From the NCBI RefSeq assembly GCF_023952475.1, contig NZ_JALHRX010000008.1:1-64000 (forward strand): a stretch of 64,000 nucleotides of DNA, read 5' to 3'. Positions 18,387 to 28,596 of the stretch are shown here, piece by piece. Under the pieces are notes generated by a model. That model had not been told where the DNA came from and made no database searches. It saw nothing but the letters and a program-made list of their open reading frames with translations. Source of the DNA: Cupriavidus sp. WGlv3. GTDB taxonomy: Bacteria; Pseudomonadota; Gammaproteobacteria; Burkholderiales; Burkholderiaceae. Made by a program: the position numbers and the translations under genes. The first letter of the stretch is position 1; each line of letters starts with the position of its first letter.

Positions 18387-18415
18387 ACTATATGGCAGAT
18401 GCCGTGGCCTCACAA
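18387..18415 (-). promoter_or_regulatory. Candidate sigma-70 promoter of folE
   Basis: Read on the minus strand: TTGTGA (18410-18415), a 17-base spacer and TATAGT (18387-18392). It would give a leader of roughly 45 bases before the ATG at 18333. Confidence 0.6.
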
Positions 18416-18828
18416 CCCGCGCGCTCGCTCGGAAAAGTCTTTGCGGTGGGGCGGATGCGCCACAACCGATGCGCTTTCCATGAAGAGTTCGTGACATCGC
18501 TCAAGCCCGCCACGCAGGGCGCCGACAAGCCCACATAATGTCTGCACAACACCAGGCAGCCCATCGCAGGCTGCCGGCACCCGGCCGCGGCCAAGCGCGG
18601 CCTGACGCTTTGTCGGGATCCACCTCATCATGCCGATCGCCTTTCCGTGCAGCAGCCTGATGTTGCTCCATGTGGTGACAGTGCCGGTACCGGCCACGCC
18701 GGTGGAAACCGGCGTGGCGGAACACCATGCCAGTGCCGTGCGCCACGGCGCGGGCGGACTGCGCCGGCCCTTGTCGCCGGCGCCGCGCCCCGCGGCGCCG
18801 GTTTCCGCCAACGGCTGAGCCCGGCGGC
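18416..18828. other. Intergenic region between the ArsB-like gene and folE
   Basis: No gene can be supported here. The main structure is an 11-bp perfect stem (GCCACGCCGGT, 18693-18703, with ACCGGCGTGGC, 18708-18718) with loop GGAA, about 110 bases after the transporter stop on the minus strand; it may act at the 3' end of that transcript. A plus-strand frame of 62 codons (18630-18818) has no ribosome-binding site and no recognisable product. Confidence 0.35.
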
Positions 18829-20082
18829 CTAAAGCAGCAGCAGTGCCAGCGCCGGCAGCATGGCCGCCGGCATCACCACGGCACCCACGCGCAGGAACTG
18901 GCCGGCGCTGACCATATGCCCCTCGCGCCGCAGCGCAGTGAGCCACAGCAGCGTGGCGAGCGAGCCGGTGACCGACAGGTTGGGGCCCAGGTCGATGCCG
19001 ACCAGCACCGCGCCGCTGACCGCGTGCGAGGCCTGCCCGGCTGCCAGCGCCGAAGCCGCGATCAGTCCGGCCGGCAGGTTGTTGACGACATTGCCCGCCA
19101 GTGCCACCACCGCGCCCACGCCCAGCAGCGCCAGCGCGCCGCCGTCGCGCGAGGCGGCGGCGACCGCGTCGGCAAGCTGGCCGATGACCACGGTCTGCTC
19201 CAGCGCCGCCACCAGCACGAACAGGCCGGCCACCATCGGCAGCACGCCCCACGAAACCTCGCGCAGCGTCGGCCACAGCAGTTCGCGCCGGGTGGCGCAG
19301 ACCAGCAGCAGCGTGGCCACGCCCGCGGCGCAGGTGGGCCAGCCCAGCGCGTTGCCGCGCAGCGAGGCCACCAGCAGCACCAGCCCGGTCAGCACGATGC
19401 CCAGCGCGCTCATCCATGCCTGGCGCGACAGCGGCGGCACCGGCACGTCATCGGCGATGGGCTCGGCCAGCGCCGCGCGCTGGGTCCACCACAGCGCTGC
19501 CAGCGTGGCCAGGATCGCGGCCGCCGACGGCAGCGCGAAGCTCGCCAGCCAGCCGGCCAGCGGCGGCATGCGCTCGCCGAAGATCACCAGGTTGGCCGGG
19601 TTCGAGATCGGCAACACGAAGCTGGCCGCGTTGGCGATAAAGGCGCAGGCGTACAGGTAGGGCAGCGGCTGGCGCACGCGCGCGGCGCGGGTCGCGGCCA
19701 GCACCGCGGGCGTCAGCACCACGGCGGTGGCGTCGTTGGACATGAACGCCGTCACCAGCGTGCCGAAGCCGTACACCAGCAGAAACAGCCGCGGCGCCGA
19801 GCCGCGCGCCTGCCGCACGGCGAGCGCGGCAACGTGGTCGAACAGGCCGGTCTTGCGGGCCAGTTCCGCGATCAGCATCATGCCGGCCAGGAACAGGTAC
19901 ACGTCGTAGCCGCGCAGCACCGCGGCAAAAGCCTCGGGCAGCGCCATCAGGCCGGTGGCGCACAGCAGCACGGCGCCGCCGGCAGCCCAGAAGGCTTCGG
20001 GCAGGCGGAAGGGGCGGAACAGGACGCCAGCGGTGGTCAGCGCGGCGACCGACCAGATCAGCAGCGGGGTGTGGCTGGACAT
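18829..20082 (-). CDS. ArsB-type anion/proton transporter (SLC13/ion-transporter superfamily)
   Basis: This 417-residue membrane protein has about 11-12 hydrophobic segments and the two hallmark loops of the arsenite permease family: FMSNDATAVVLTPAV and the pair GNVVNNLPAGL...GIDLGPNLSVTGSLATLLWL. ArsB proteins extrude arsenite or antimonite. No ArsR regulator, arsenate reductase or ArsA is nearby, so the substrate may differ; related transporters carry other anions. It is on the same strand as folE downstream and the penicillin-binding protein upstream. Confidence 0.82.
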   Translation of the reverse strand: MSSHTPLLIWSVAALTTAGVLFRPFRLPEAFWAAGGAVLLCATGLMALPEAFAAVLRGYDVYLFLAGMMLIAELARKTGLFDHVAALAVRQARGSAPRLFLLVYGFGTLVTAFMSNDATAVVLTPAVLAATRAARVRQPLPYLYACAFIANAASFVLPISNPANLVIFGERMPPLAGWLASFALPSAAAILATLAALWWTQRAALAEPIADDVPVPPLSRQAWMSALGIVLTGLVLLVASLRGNALGWPTCAAGVATLLLVCATRRELLWPTLREVSWGVLPMVAGLFVLVAALEQTVVIGQLADAVAAASRDGGALALLGVGAVVALAGNVVNNLPAGLIAASALAAGQASHAVSGAVLVGIDLGPNLSVTGSLATLLWLTALRREGHMVSAGQFLRVGAVVMPAAMLPALALLLL

Positions 20083-20116
20083 CGGGTTCGGGACGGAAAT
20101 CGGGGAAGCGGCAAGT

Positions 20117-22225
20117 TTACAGCGGGTTTTCGGCCGGCGCTGCCGGCGCGGGGACGCCAGGCTTCGTGCTGGTGACAGGGGTGGGGGCGGCCGGGGCCGC
20201 CGGGGAGGGGCCGCCGAGGCTGCTTGCGACCGGAGCCGTCAGCGGCTGGCTGGCCGGCGCCGTGGCGGGCGCCGGCGGCGGAAAGCCGATCGCGGCGATG
20301 CCGTGGCTGCCGTCGGCATTCTCCGCGTACATCCAGTCGCCTCCGGCCTGCACCACCCCGGCGGGGGCCGGCACGTCCTCCACCGGCACGCCGGCCAGGC
20401 GGCCTTCCATGTAGGCGGCCCACACCGGCAGCGCGGTGGTGGCGCCGAACTCATGCTCCCCCAGGCTGCGGTTGTCGTCATAGCCCATCCACGCCACCGT
20501 GACCACGCCGCCGGCATAGCCGGCGAACCAGCCGTCGACCGAGTCGTTGGTGGTGCCGGTCTTGCCGGCCACGTCGTCGCGGCGCAGGTAGCGGCGCACG
20601 GCGGTGCCGGTGCCGGCATCGACCACGCTGCGCAGCAGGCTGTCCATCACGAAGGCATTGCGCGCGCTGATCACGGGCGGCGGCGCGGGGCGCTCCTCGG
20701 TGTCCTGCGCAGCGCTGAACAGCACGTTGCCGTCGCTGTCGGTGATGCGCTCGATCAGGTAGGGCTCGACGCGGTGGCCGCCGTTGGCGAACACGCCATA
20801 GGCCGCGGCCAGGCGCAGCGGCGAGGTGGTGCCGGTGCCCAGCGCCAGCGGCAGGTAGCGCGGCAGCCGCCTGGGCGAGAAGCCGAAGCGGCTGGCGAAT
20901 TCCACCGCATAGGGGATGCCGATCGCCTGCAGCGTGCGGATCGCGGGCAGGTTGCGCGATTCGGCCAGCGCCTGGCGCACGCTGATGGGGCCGACAAAGC
21001 GCCCGTCGTCGTTGGCCGGCTGCCAGCGCGAACCATTCGGCAGCGGCGCGTCGTTGATCAGCGTGCCGGGCGACACGCCGCGCTCCAGCGCCGCGGCATA
21101 GATGAAGGGCTTGAAGGTCGAGCCCGGTTGGCGCAGCGCCTGGGTGGCGTGGTTGAAGCGGCTGGCGGCAAAATCGGCGCCGCCGACCATGGCCTCGATC
21201 GCGCCGGTGCCGGTGTCGAGCGAGACCAGCGCGGCCTGCGGCCCTTGCGACAGGTCCTTGACGAAGTTGCGGTGGCGGCGCGCGTAGCGCTCCAGCCCGC
21301 CATGCACGGCATCGTGGGCCAGGGTCTGGCGCACCGACGACACCGTGGTGTAGACGTTCAGGCCGCGCGTGTAGGCCTCGTCGCCGAAGCGCTCGCGCGC
21401 CAGCTGCCGCGCCAGTTCGGCCACGTACTCCGCATGGCCGGCAAAGCTGCCGGGGCTGTCGTCGCTGATGGCCAGGCGCGCGGCGCGGGCGTCGCGGTAA
21501 TCGTCCTGGCTGATCATGCCCAGCGCCAGCATGCGTCCCAGCACATACTCCTGGCGTCGCTTGGCGCGCGCGAAATTGACCACCGGGTTCACCGCCGACG
21601 GCGCCTTCGGCAGGCCCGCCAGCATCGCGGTCTCGGCCAGCGACAGCGACGCCAGCGGCTTGCCGAAGTACGCATGCGCGGCGCTGCCGAAGCCATAGGC
21701 ATGCTCGCCCAGGTAGACCTGGTTCATGTACAGCTCAAGGATGCGGTCCTTGGGCAGCGCGTGGTCGATGCGCCAGGCCAGCAGCATCTCGTACCATTTG
21801 CGCGCCAGCGTCTTCTCGCGCGACAGGTAGAAGGCACGCGCCACCTGCATGGTGATGGTGGAAGCGCCCTGGGCGTAGCCCTGGCCGAGGTTGGCCAGCG
21901 CGGCGCGGAACACGCCGGGGATGTCGATGCCCTGGTGCTGGTAGAACTGGTCGTCCTCGGCCGCGAGCAGGGCCTGCACCATCTGCCTCGGGATCTGCTC
22001 GAAGGGAATGAACTCGCGGTGCTCGCTGCCGAACTCGCCGATCTGGACGTTGTCGCTGGTGTAGATGCGCAGCGGCACATCGGGCCGGTAGTCGCGCAGC
22101 GCATCGACGGGGGGAAGCTGGCGCAGGCTGACCACGGCGGCAAAACCGGCCAGCAAGGCACCGGCGGCAGCCAGCGCCAGTGCGGCGCCGCCTGCCTTGA
22201 CTGCGAATTTTTTCATGCGCCGCAT
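20117..22225 (-). CDS. Class A penicillin-binding protein (bifunctional PBP1-type)
   Basis: This 702-residue protein has an N-terminal membrane anchor (about residues 8-35). A glycosyltransferase domain follows, with AEDDQFYQHQGID, the catalytic-Glu region, and GASTITMQVARAF. A transpeptidase domain carries the Ser-x-x-Lys motif in GSTFKPF, SRN as the SxN motif and KTGTT as the KTG box. It polymerises and cross-links peptidoglycan in the periplasm. The C-terminus is a Pro/Ala-rich tail of about 60 residues, absent from the core family. At about 700 residues it is shorter than E. coli PBP1a (850), more like the PBP1C/2A class. I use ATG at 22225; ATG at 22216 is the alternative. The hydrolase gene ends 23 bases upstream, so the two are probably cotranscribed. 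Confidence 0.9.
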   Translation of the reverse strand: MRRMKKFAVKAGGAALALAAAGALLAGFAAVVSLRQLPPVDALRDYRPDVPLRIYTSDNVQIGEFGSEHREFIPFEQIPRQMVQALLAAEDDQFYQHQGIDIPGVFRAALANLGQGYAQGASTITMQVARAFYLSREKTLARKWYEMLLAWRIDHALPKDRILELYMNQVYLGEHAYGFGSAAHAYFGKPLASLSLAETAMLAGLPKAPSAVNPVVNFARAKRRQEYVLGRMLALGMISQDDYRDARAARLAISDDSPGSFAGHAEYVAELARQLARERFGDEAYTRGLNVYTTVSSVRQTLAHDAVHGGLERYARRHRNFVKDLSQGPQAALVSLDTGTGAIEAMVGGADFAASRFNHATQALRQPGSTFKPFIYAAALERGVSPGTLINDAPLPNGSRWQPANDDGRFVGPISVRQALAESRNLPAIRTLQAIGIPYAVEFASRFGFSPRRLPRYLPLALGTGTTSPLRLAAAYGVFANGGHRVEPYLIERITDSDGNVLFSAAQDTEERPAPPPVISARNAFVMDSLLRSVVDAGTGTAVRRYLRRDDVAGKTGTTNDSVDGWFAGYAGGVVTVAWMGYDDNRSLGEHEFGATTALPVWAAYMEGRLAGVPVEDVPAPAGVVQAGGDWMYAENADGSHGIAAIGFPPPAPATAPASQPLTAPVASSLGGPSPAAPAAPTPVTSTKPGVPAPAAPAENPL

Positions 22226-22248
22226 TTTACCCGCTGCCACCGGCCGGC

Positions 22249-23214
22249 TCAGCGGTTGGCCGCCAGCGGCAGCGGATTGCCCAGCTCGTCATGGTCGACC
22301 GGCTGTGGCGGGGGCGCCGCTGGCGCGGCCCGCGGTGCCGGCTGGGCCGGTGGCGCTGGCTCCACCGGCTGAGGCCCGGCCTGGACCGCGGCCACGCGCA
22401 GGCGCGCCTGGCTGTGCTGGCGCGCGAATTCGCACAGCGACAACCAGGTTTGCTCGCGCTCGATGATGGTGAAGTGATCGGTATCCGGCACGGTCTGCAG
22501 CGCCACCGGGCCAGGCCAGGCCGCCATCAGCCGTTCCGAGCAGGCGTGCGGCACTACTTCGTCGGTGGCGGCCAGCAGCACCTTGGTGCTCTGCACGACC
22601 TTTTTGCAATGCGAGATCGAGTCGAAGTGGTGGCGCATCAGCTGGCGCAGCGGCACCAGCGGAAAGCGCTTGCGCACCAGCTCGAGCAGCGAGTCGTAGG
22701 GGGTGATCAGCTGCAGGCTCTCGAAATCCTGCAGGTCGGCCAGCTGGATCGCCACGCCGGTGCCCAGGCTGCGCCCCACCACGTGCACGCGAGCGTCGGG
22801 GAACACGCGCCGCACATGCAGCAGGAACTGGCTGGCGTCGGCCACCGCGGCGCCCTCGGACGGGCGCCCGTCGGAGTGGCCCAGGCCGCGGTAATCGTAG
22901 GTGGCGAAGCCCATGCCGGCCGGCAGCCAGCGCGCGTATTGCAGCGTTTCCAGCACATCTTCGCCGCGGCCGGGCAGGTAGAACAGCAGATCGCGCACGG
23001 TGTCGCCGGGCGCGTGGTAGATGTAGCCGCGCACCACGCCGCCGGGAATCAGGTGCGAATAGCCGATGATGCCGTCGGGCAGGTCGCGCGGCGGGCGCCG
23101 GCGCGCGTCGAACAGCAGCCGGTCCTGGTTCAGCGTCAGGTAGGTCCAGTAGCAGGCGAAGCCGCTGGCGGTCATCAGCGCGGCCGCCAGCGCGCGGCGG
23201 GTGGTCAATGGCAT
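22249..23214 (-). CDS. Alpha/beta-hydrolase, membrane-anchored
   Basis: This 321-residue protein begins with a probable signal anchor (about residues 8-27) and has the nucleophile elbow GRSLGTG, a DYRGLGHSDG oxyanion-region motif, and a likely catalytic His in DTDHFTIIE. It resembles the serine-hydrolase/BAAT-like group often annotated as alpha/beta-fold hydrolase. The last 60 residues are Pro/Ala-rich. It precedes the PBP gene in an apparent two-gene unit. The substrate is unknown; involvement in envelope metabolism is a guess from context. Confidence 0.85.
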   Translation of the reverse strand: MPLTTRRALAAALMTASGFACYWTYLTLNQDRLLFDARRRPPRDLPDGIIGYSHLIPGGVVRGYIYHAPGDTVRDLLFYLPGRGEDVLETLQYARWLPAGMGFATYDYRGLGHSDGRPSEGAAVADASQFLLHVRRVFPDARVHVVGRSLGTGVAIQLADLQDFESLQLITPYDSLLELVRKRFPLVPLRQLMRHHFDSISHCKKVVQSTKVLLAATDEVVPHACSERLMAAWPGPVALQTVPDTDHFTIIEREQTWLSLCEFARQHSQARLRVAAVQAGPQPVEPAPPAQPAPRAAPAAPPPQPVDHDELGNPLPLAANR

Positions 23215-23404
23215 GGCATTCGTCAGTGGCCGCGGCCAGGCGTGGCGCGTGTGCGCCGGCCTTGCCGCCCAGCCGCGCAGCCTACCTTATTTTTGCCGGC
23301 GGTGTGGCCGCGGCGCAAGCCGGCCGGCGCAGTTCTTGTACGATATGCCTCATTCGGGCGCGCGCACCCCACCGAGACGACGCGCCTTCAGGGAGCCAAC
23401 CGGC

Positions 23405-23647
23405 ATGAGCGAACAGAAACACGAGCAATACCGCGCCGAAGAGGCGCAGGCCATGGAACGCGTGGTTGCGGCCACGCGGCAGGTGCAGGTTGCCTTCACT
23501 GCGCTGCAGGCCCACTATCCGCCGCAGGGCAGCGGCAAGCCGTCGAAACTGGCGCTGCAGACCTTCGACGCGGCGCTGCAGGCGCTGGAGGACGCGCAGG
23601 CGACCTTCGACGAAATCCTGAACGACCTGCTCGACGAGAAACGCTGA
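23405..23647 (+). CDS. Uncharacterised 80-residue helical protein
   Basis: ATG at 23405 follows a Shine-Dalgarno-like CAGGGAGCC. The protein is predicted to be nearly all helix, with heptad-like runs (EQYRAEEAQAMERVVAATRQ and FDAALQALEDAQATFDEIL) separated by a YPPQGSGKP turn. It could form a helical hairpin or coiled coil. There is no family I recognise. It is divergent from the hydrolase gene and convergent with the DUF779 gene. Confidence 0.75.
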   Translation: MSEQKHEQYRAEEAQAMERVVAATRQVQVAFTALQAHYPPQGSGKPSKLALQTFDAALQALEDAQATFDEILNDLLDEKR

Positions 23648-23656
23648 GCCGCCGGG

Positions 23657-23691
23657 GATGGCGTGCGGGCATCCATGCCCCGCACGCCATC
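23657..23691. terminator. Hairpin between convergent genes, possible bidirectional terminator
   Basis: A perfect 13-bp stem (GATGGCGTGCGGG at 23657-23669 with its complement at 23679-23691) and a 9-base loop lie 10 bases after one stop codon and 29 bases beyond the other. There is no T-tract, so termination strength is uncertain. Confidence 0.5.
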
Positions 23692-23720
23692 GCACCACGC
23701 GGCATCTCGACACTACGACA

Positions 23721-24122
23721 TCACGGTTCCGGCTGCGCCGCCAGCCACGCGGCCTCTGCGTCGCTGAACAGCTCGGAGCGCGTCAGGAAGCGTTTGCCCG
23801 TGCGTCCCTCCAGCGAGAACATCCCGCCCGCGCCCGGCACCACGTCGATCACCAGCCGGGTGTGGCACCAGTACTCGAACTGCGCGCGCGTCATGTAGAA
23901 CGCGGCGCCGCCGATCCGGCCCAGGCAGACATCGCCCGGGCCCACCAGCAATTCGCCGGCCGGATAGCACATCGGTGCGCTGCCGTCGCAGCAGCCGCCG
24001 GACTGGTGGAACATCAGCGGGCCATGCTGCGCGGCCAGCTCGGCGATCAGCGCCAGCGCGGCCGGCGTTGCCACCACCCGCTCGACCGGCAGCGCGGCCG
24101 GCGCGGTGCCCGGCTTTGCCAT
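23721..24122 (-). CDS. DUF779-family protein, aldehyde dehydrogenase partner
   Basis: This 133-residue protein matches the DUF779 pattern: LMFHQSGGCCDGSAPMCY near residues 36-53, CLGRIGG, QFEYWCHTRLVIDVVPGAG and RFLTRSELF. The three conserved cysteines near 44, 45 and 52 suggest a metal or redox site. Its ATG lies only 2 bases after the aldehyde dehydrogenase stop, a pairing seen in many proteobacteria that oxidise ethanol or acetoin. The function is unknown. Confidence 0.88.
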   Translation of the reverse strand: MAKPGTAPAALPVERVVATPAALALIAELAAQHGPLMFHQSGGCCDGSAPMCYPAGELLVGPGDVCLGRIGGAAFYMTRAQFEYWCHTRLVIDVVPGAGGMFSLEGRTGKRFLTRSELFSDAEAAWLAAQPEP

Positions 24123-24124
24123 GG

Positions 24125-25645
<1,521 letters not shown>

Positions 25646-25711
25646 GTCTCGCTCCGTTCGAATGATCTGTGTGGTGCCGTCACGGCCTTCGCCGTGCGCA
25701 CAGGAGCAGAT

Positions 25712-25727
25712 CGCAAGAGGTGTGCCG
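25712..25727 (-). promoter_or_regulatory. Sigma-54 (-24/-12) promoter of the aldehyde dehydrogenase operon
   Basis: On the minus strand the sequence reads CGGCACACCTCTTGCG. The invariant GG (25725-25726) and GC (25713-25714) are exactly 10 bases apart, and GGCAC-N5-TTGC matches the consensus closely. The start codon is about 55 bases downstream of the expected transcription start. Confidence 0.75.
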
Positions 25728-25807
25728 GGCGGGAGAGGGCGGAAATGCGCGGAGAAATCGAAGATCTGGCCGCGCAATCAGGCCAGGTGTGCCAGCGCGT
25801 GACAGGG

Positions 25808-25868
25808 GTGTTCAAGATTGGAACACTCGGCGGTTCGGTGGTTATGCAACAGCTGGTTTTGCAACAGC
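25808..25868 (-). promoter_or_regulatory. Candidate enhancer-binding sites upstream of the sigma-54 promoter
   Basis: An inverted repeat GTGTTC-N7-GAACAC (25808-25826) and a direct repeat TGCAACAGC at 25845-25853 and 25860-25868 lie about 80-140 bases upstream of the -24 element. This is the usual distance for sites of a bacterial enhancer-binding protein. The cognate activator is not identified. Confidence 0.5.
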
Positions 25869-25897
25869 GTTAACGCTTGCTGATAGCTCACGCAATC

Positions 25898-25928
25898 GCT
25901 CCCCTCTCCCGCAGTGGGAGAGGGGAGC
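25898..25928. repeat. Palindromic intergenic repeat, copy 3
   Basis: GCTCCCCTCTCCC-GCAGT-GGGAGAGGGGAGC, an almost perfect 31-bp dyad, lies 57 bases after the stop of the FAD/GcvT gene and before the next operon's regulatory sites. Confidence 0.75.
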
Positions 25929-25984
25929 AAAGCGGTGGGATGATCAGCGCCGCAGGCAGGCCTTAATGTTCCAGCCCGTTCCGT

Positions 25985-28468
25985 TCAAGCCTTGGGCCGC
26001 GCCGAGGCCGGATCGTAGGGCGCGCGCAAATGCACGCGTGCCGGCAGCAGGGCGCCGGCGAGGTCGACGTGGTAGCTGCCGGCTTCCAGCCACGCCGCAT
26101 CGGCTGGCCCGTCCGCGCGCGCCAGCAGCGCCATGCCGACCGGGCAGCCCAGCGTATGGCCGAACGCGGCGGAACTGAGCGATCCCACCGCGCGCACGCT
26201 GCCGTCGGGGCCGGTGCGCAACACGGCTTCGCCGCCCCACAGCATGGCATCGCTGGCGCCGTCGACCGTCACCACCACCATGCGCCGCGCGGGCCCGCCG
26301 GCCTGGCGCAGCCGCAGCAGCGCTTCGCGCCCGCGGAAGTCGATGCCGCTGGCCAGCTTGCAGGCGAACGACAGTCCCGCCTCGAACGGGTTGATCGACG
26401 GCGACAGCTCGCGGCCCCAGGCGCGGTAACCCTTTTCCAGCCGCAGCGACTCGATCGCGTAGTAGCCGGCGTTGACCAGCCCGAGCGTGCGGCCGGCCTC
26501 ATGCAGGGTTTCGTACACGCCCACCGCGAATTCCACCGGCACGTACAGTTCCCAGCCCAGTTCGCCGACATAGGTCAGGCGCGTAGCGCGCACGGTGGCA
26601 TAGCCGAGGTCGATCTCGCGCGAGCTGCCGAACGGGAAGCCTTCATTGGAGAAATCCGCGCGCGACACCTTCTGCAGCAGCTCGCGCGAGCGCGGTCCCA
26701 TCAGCGCCAGCACCGCGTACTGGCCGGTGACGTCGACGATCACGCAGCGCTTGTCCGCGGGGATCAGCCGCTCGATATAGCTGAAGTCGCGCGTGGTCTG
26801 CGCCGACCCGGTCACCACCAGGTACTGGTCGTGCGCCAGCCGGGTCACGGTCAGGTCGGACTCATAGGTGCCGCGCTCGTTGAGCATCGCGGTATAGACG
26901 GTCTGGCCCGGCGGCACCGCCACGTCGTTGCTCATCACGTACTGCAGCACCGCCTCGGCGTCGGCACCCTTGACCAGGTACTTGGAGAACGAGCTCATGT
27001 CGAACAGCGCCACGCCCTCGCGGCAGGCGCGGTGCTCGGCACCGCTCCACGGCAGCCAGTTCTGCTGGCCGAAGGCGTATTCGATCCGCGGAGAGGTTCC
27101 CGGCGGCGCGAAGAAGTTGGGCCGCTCCCAGCCCATCTTGCTGCCGAAACCGGCGCCGGCATCGCGCAGCGGCGCATACAGGGGAGAGCGGCGGAACGGG
27201 CGCGCGGTCTCCAGTTCGCGGTTCGGCCACGGCATCGCGTAATGCAGCCCGAGCGTTTCCTTGACGCGGTCGTGCAGCCAGCTCTGGTTGCCGTTGAAGC
27301 CGGCGAAGCGGCGGATATCGACCGGCCACAGGTCCATGGTGGGCTCGCCCGCGACGATCCATTCGGCCAGCGCCATGCCGGCGCCTCCGGCCGAGGCGAT
27401 GCCCATCGAGTTGAAGCCCGCGCCGACGTAGAAATTGCGCAGCTCCGGCGCCTCGCCAAGGATGAAGTTGTTGTCCGGCGTGAACGATTCCGGGCCGTTG
27501 TAGAACTGCCTGACCTGCGCCGTTTCCAGCGCCGGCACGCGCACCAGCGCGTTTTCCATCAGGATCTGGAACTGGTCCCAGTCGTCGGGCAGCAGCTGGA
27601 ACTCGAACGGCTCGGGGATGCCCTGCATGCCCCAGGGCTTGGCGTCAGGCTCGAAGCCGCCCATCACCAGCCCGCCGACTTCCTCCTTGAAGTAGATAAA
27701 GCCATCGGGGTCGCGCATCACCGGCAGGTCGGGATGCACGCCGGCAATGCGCTCGGTGACGATGTAGTAGTGCTCGGCCGAGTGCAGCGGCACGGTCACG
27801 CCGCACATCAGCCCAACCTGGCGCGCCCACTGTCCGGCGCAATTGACCACGATCTCGGCTTCGATGCGGCCTTCGTCGCCGGCCTTGTTGCGCCAACTGA
27901 CGCCGGTGGCGCGGCCATCGCGGGTGTGGACCGCGGTGATCTTGGTGTCCTGCGCGACCACCGCGCCGCGTGAGCGCGCGCCACGTGCCAGCGCCTGCGT
28001 GAGGTCCGTCGGGTTGGCCTTGCCGTCGCCCGGCAGCCACACCGCGCCAAGCAGATCGTCGGTGCGCATCACCGGCCACAGTTCGCCGGCCTGGGACGCA
28101 GAGATGACTTCGCATTCAACACCATAGGCCCGCGCCACCGCCGCGGTGCGGCGCAGTTGCGTCATGCGCTCAGCCGTGCGCGCCACCGACAGCGACCCGC
28201 ATTGCTTCCAGCCGGTGCCAAGGCCGGTCTCCGCTTCCAGCTCGCTGTAGAGGCGGGTTGAGTAGCGTATCAGCTTGGTCATGCTCTCCTGCGCGCGCAA
28301 CTGGCCGACCAGGCCCGCTGCGTGCCAGGTCGTGCCGCACGAGAGCTGCCCTTGCTCAAGCAGAACCACGTCTTTCCAGCCCAGCTTGGTCAGGTGGTAG
28401 GCCACGCTGCAGCCGATGATGCCGCCGCCGATGATGACGACGCGGGAGTGGGAGGGCAGTGGGGGCAT
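25985..28468 (-). CDS. FAD-dependent sarcosine/dimethylglycine dehydrogenase-like protein with GcvT domain
   Basis: This 827-residue protein fuses an N-terminal DAO-type FAD domain (VVIIGGGIIGCSVAYHL at residues 10-26, then SCGTTWHAAGLVGQL, where a His often carries covalent FAD) with C-terminal aminomethyltransferase (GcvT) domains (about 430-820, including YVGELGWELYVP and SLRLEKGYRAWGREL). Relatives demethylate N-methylated amino acids such as sarcosine or dimethylglycine and pass the one-carbon unit to tetrahydrofolate. ATG at 28468 is preceded by AAGGTG and puts the FAD motif near the N-terminus. It appears monocistronic. The exact substrate cannot be read from sequence. Confidence 0.88.
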   Translation of the reverse strand: MPPLPSHSRVVIIGGGIIGCSVAYHLTKLGWKDVVLLEQGQLSCGTTWHAAGLVGQLRAQESMTKLIRYSTRLYSELEAETGLGTGWKQCGSLSVARTAERMTQLRRTAAVARAYGVECEVISASQAGELWPVMRTDDLLGAVWLPGDGKANPTDLTQALARGARSRGAVVAQDTKITAVHTRDGRATGVSWRNKAGDEGRIEAEIVVNCAGQWARQVGLMCGVTVPLHSAEHYYIVTERIAGVHPDLPVMRDPDGFIYFKEEVGGLVMGGFEPDAKPWGMQGIPEPFEFQLLPDDWDQFQILMENALVRVPALETAQVRQFYNGPESFTPDNNFILGEAPELRNFYVGAGFNSMGIASAGGAGMALAEWIVAGEPTMDLWPVDIRRFAGFNGNQSWLHDRVKETLGLHYAMPWPNRELETARPFRRSPLYAPLRDAGAGFGSKMGWERPNFFAPPGTSPRIEYAFGQQNWLPWSGAEHRACREGVALFDMSSFSKYLVKGADAEAVLQYVMSNDVAVPPGQTVYTAMLNERGTYESDLTVTRLAHDQYLVVTGSAQTTRDFSYIERLIPADKRCVIVDVTGQYAVLALMGPRSRELLQKVSRADFSNEGFPFGSSREIDLGYATVRATRLTYVGELGWELYVPVEFAVGVYETLHEAGRTLGLVNAGYYAIESLRLEKGYRAWGRELSPSINPFEAGLSFACKLASGIDFRGREALLRLRQAGGPARRMVVVTVDGASDAMLWGGEAVLRTGPDGSVRAVGSLSSAAFGHTLGCPVGMALLARADGPADAAWLEAGSYHVDLAGALLPARVHLRAPYDPASARPKA

Positions 28469-28506
28469 GTAGGGCACCTTGGGAACGATGATCAGCGTGT
28501 GGCTGA

Positions 28507-28535
28507 ATCTTATTCCACAAAATGCCAAATAACAA
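28507..28535 (-). promoter_or_regulatory. Candidate sigma-70 promoter of the FAD/GcvT dehydrogenase
   Basis: On the minus strand: TTGTTA (28530-28535), a 17-base spacer and TAAGAT (28507-28512), leaving a leader of about 30 bases. The surrounding sequence is noticeably AT-rich for this genome. Confidence 0.6.
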
Positions 28536-28596
28536 CGCAAAATGCAACATAGGCGCTCGCGAGGTCGCGCGGCAGTGGCAACTAAAGCGCCGGAGG

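Noticed and set aside
18680..18780. Possible riboswitch (cobalamin-like) around the 11-bp hairpin
   Set aside because: The conserved boxes of a cobalamin riboswitch are absent, and no gene in the right orientation lies directly downstream.
18630..18818. A 62-codon plus-strand frame between folE and the ArsB-like gene
   Set aside because: No ribosome-binding site, low complexity at the C-terminus and no recognisable domain; half lies in a GC hairpin.
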